Source of the DNA: CAZBMD01 sp964493325
Lineage (GTDB): Bacteria > Babelota > Babeliae > Babelales > RVW-14
Length of the DNA stretch: 64,000 nucleotides
Direction of reading: 5' to 3'
NCBI GenBank assembly: GCA_964493325.1
Contig: CAZBMD010000008.1
Span: 6,559 to 70,558, forward strand
Below the pieces are notes generated by a model. It saw only the letters and a program-made list of their open reading frames with translations, made no database searches and was not told where the DNA came from. Below, piece after piece: positions 62,243 to 64,000 of this stretch. The position numbers and the translations under genes are program-made. Every line of letters begins with the position of its first letter. Position 1 is the first letter of the stretch.

Positions 62243-63475
62243 CTAGTTTCCAAGGGTCATAAATATACCAATAGGGTCATAAATATACCAATCTGGCTTT
62301 ACTTCATACCTTGTACGACCACTCTTGTCCTTGAATTCCCACTTGCCAATGTTACAACAGTAAGTCCAGCAACCACCATCTTGATAGCGCTGAGGTGAAT
62401 TGTAAGCGTCGTATTCAGTATTACCACCAAACCAACACCCATCATAATCTTCTATCAAATAAACTTTTTTTGAGAGGTCTTTATTAAATTTTTGAAGATA
62501 ATCACTTGAGCCACGCGTAAGTACCTGTTGAGCAAGAACCAGCTTAAAATAATCTAAAGCCTTACGAGCATCGACAATCTCAACTGTAGAGTTATAGTAA
62601 GGATGAAACTGATACATTTCTATGAGAGTTTTTGGCGAAAACATAAACAAGTAAGCTATAAAGACGTCAAAGCAGCCTATAGTCTTATAGTGAGGCTCAT
62701 CCCACCAAAAGTCATTACTAAAGTTTTTACCATAAAAATCAGCTATGACACATTTCATGATAAATTTGTGAACTATAAACTTTAGATGATCATTTGCACA
62801 ACAGAGCGGATAATCTTCCAATGCAAACGCTGATGCCTTTTTAATTACACATGCATAGTAGTCTTTTTTCAGTTGAATTGTATGAGTATGAGTAACCTCT
62901 CCAACTATATCATCAGTTAATTCTGAATAATTGATATTCTCATGAGCAAAATTCTGTAACAACGCTAGCGTTTCTTTTTTGGGAGAAATTGTTTGACTTT
63001 TGTTGCGACATCGAATTTCATCCAAAAATTTTTGAAGTAAATACAAGGATTTTTGGTTGCCCATATGAGGAAAAAAGAGGCGCAAAAAATCTAGCATTTT
63101 TTTTCGGCAAAGATCTCGCTCTCGCTGCGTGGTCACCACCATGGGCACAGAACCATTACAAACTTTTTTTTCGACGCCAAGAACCTGCTGCACGCACCGA
63201 ATTGCAGCGCTGTACTCATCGCTCGATGACTGATTGAGCATAGCCACAAGAGTATTTTTTAAACGTTTTATATCAGAAAACCTAACAGCAATATCGCCAT
63301 TAAATCGATCATCGTGATCAACAAAGCGGTCAAGTAAATTTTCTATTGAATCTAATGTTTGCTGAGAAAAATTTTGATTGCGCAAATTGTTTATAACCTG
63401 ACTTACCGTGGTTGCACCAGCAACCTGTATCGCAAAAAGTCCAATAACAACAAAAAAACTGCTTCTTATTTTCAT
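62243..63475 (-). CDS. Secreted protein of an unknown tandem family, member 2
   Basis: A 410-residue exported protein from the ATG at 63475 (AAGGG upstream); an in-frame ATG at 63490 overlaps the stop of the gene before it (ATGA), so coupled start there is also possible. The N-terminus repeats the family block SQVINNLRNQNFSQQ. The middle has a helical run with Cys residues. The C-terminal part has KFNKDLSKKVYLIEDYDGCWFGGN, then RYQDGGCWTYCC and WEFKDKSG. The last residues follow a 20-bp duplication, which has likely replaced the old ending. Function unknown. Confidence 0.65.
   Translation of the reverse strand: MKIRSSFFVVIGLFAIQVAGATTVSQVINNLRNQNFSQQTLDSIENLLDRFVDHDDRFNGDIAVRFSDIKRLKNTLVAMLNQSSSDEYSAAIRCVQQVLGVEKKVCNGSVPMVVTTQRERDLCRKKMLDFLRLFFPHMGNQKSLYLLQKFLDEIRCRNKSQTISPKKETLALLQNFAHENINYSELTDDIVGEVTHTHTIQLKKDYYACVIKKASAFALEDYPLCCANDHLKFIVHKFIMKCVIADFYGKNFSNDFWWDEPHYKTIGCFDVFIAYLFMFSPKTLIEMYQFHPYYNSTVEIVDARKALDYFKLVLAQQVLTRGSSDYLQKFNKDLSKKVYLIEDYDGCWFGGNTEYDAYNSPQRYQDGGCWTYCCNIGKWEFKDKSGRTRYEVKPDWYIYDPIGIFMTLGN
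62253..62292 (-). repeat. 20-bp tandem duplication at the end of member 2
   Basis: Units 62253-62272 and 62273-62292 are identical (AGGGTCATAAATATACCAAT). Twenty is not a multiple of three, so the duplication shifts the reading frame and alters the last nine or so residues of the gene at 62243-63475. Confidence 0.9.
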
Positions 63476-63486
63476 CACTACCCTTT

Positions 63487-64000
63487 TCATACATTCTTCA
63501 CTATGCGAGGCTTATAAACAGGCCAGCTTGTTTTTTCATATGTACAACTTTCTTCTTTGCCATTTTCTACCCACCAACAACCACTCTCAGCGTTGTAAGT
63601 CCAGCAACAGCCATCTTCACAACGTTGGAGTGTATAGGTGCAAAAGCAGAAATTTTTTTTGTAATTTCATATTCAGTATCGCATCAAAACAAGCAATTTT
63701 CATAATCTTGGATGCGATAAACTTTTTTAGAAAAATCAATCGTATAACCCTCAAGAAAACGATCTGTATGACACAACTTGAGCACCTTTTGAAAGCGTGT
63801 AAAACCAGAGAAATAACAATCATCTCCGTCTTTACTAGAGATAAAAGCAGCAATTGTGTTGCGCGAAAATATTGATAAATAAAGCATGTACGCACAAAAA
63901 CATTTTCGAATGCCATTATATTTTGAACAATGAAGATCTGTTATGATTAGGTTCTGTTGACTTTTCAAAAGAGTGATTTTGAAGCACGATATCTCTGTGT
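63487..64000 (-). pseudogene. Broken third member of the tandem secreted family
   Basis: The frame is open from the right edge to a TGA at 63684-63686 and carries family sequence to FSKKVYRIQDYENCLF. The relatives read CWFGG where this copy has C-L-F-stop-C; three G-to-T changes would explain it. After a T8 run (63653-63660) a second frame continues to 63487 with YTLQRCEDGCCWTYNAE and a Trp-rich end, matching RYQDGGCWTY of member 2. Nonsense plus frameshift mean it cannot make the full protein as read. Its final TGA overlaps the ATG at 63490, showing it was once a complete coupled gene. Confidence 0.8.

Overview
The window reads as a contiguous stretch of a compact, moderately AT-rich Gram-negative genome with almost no non-coding space. 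An outer membrane is implied by Kdo/lipid A genes (kdsA, kdsC, kdsD, lpxD, an lptC-like gene), a periplasmic Skp-type chaperone, a Pal-type OmpA lipoprotein and a secretin. Most conserved proteins have clear bacterial homologues, but about a quarter of the coding capacity is secreted protein with no recognisable family, often very basic, low-complexity or present as tandem paralogues. Together with type IV pilus/competence genes, a Bat operon and a mitochondrial ATAD3-like AAA ATPase, this best fits a host-associated lineage such as Candidatus Dependentiae (TM6). That placement is inferred from gene content, not from a marker-gene tree.

Layout. 1-5.4 kb: end of ndk, a secreted alpha/beta hydrolase, and three secreted basic or low-complexity proteins; two are Ser/Arg-rich paralogues sharing an upstream palindrome. 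5.6-11.1 kb: a secreted/membrane ATAD3-like AAA ATPase, a superoxide dismutase with an N-terminal membrane extension, small secreted membrane proteins and trhO. 11.1-25.6 kb, almost all on the minus strand: kdsA, nusB, efp; then skp-lpxD-prs-pth, comM-acpS-herA, and type IV pilus genes pilB-pilO-pilP-pilQ, with a Pal-like lipoprotein before them. 25.8-32.1 kb: rng, gatB, a basic secreted protein and topA. 32.4-40.7 kb, plus strand: two membrane proteins, plsC and a complete batA-E set. 40.8-46 kb: two glycine-zipper lipoproteins, sufC, a pilin, and the minus-strand run rpsU-rbfA-kdsD-pilD. 46.1-55.0 kb: four tandem genes for about 715-residue secreted proteins with a beta-helix-like N-terminal half and a seven-bladed propeller-like C-terminal half. 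55.2-60.4 kb: kdsC-lptC and pheT-lspA-pgpA-comF. 60.5-64 kb: a small secreted protein and a tandem family of unknown secreted proteins, whose most upstream copy is broken.

Functional links. kdsD, kdsA and kdsC cover three steps of Kdo synthesis, although they lie at three places; lpxD and lptC add lipid A assembly and transport. PilA, PilB, PilD, PilO, PilP and PilQ are spread over two loci and, with ComM and ComF, suggest DNA uptake. The secreted families probably act at the cell surface or on a host, but no substrate can be read from the sequence. The most notable signals are recent gene conversion among the four propeller genes, the ATAD3-like ATPase, the two-start superoxide dismutase, and the decaying paralogue at the right edge. 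No tRNA, rRNA, CRISPR array, insertion sequence or prophage was recognised.
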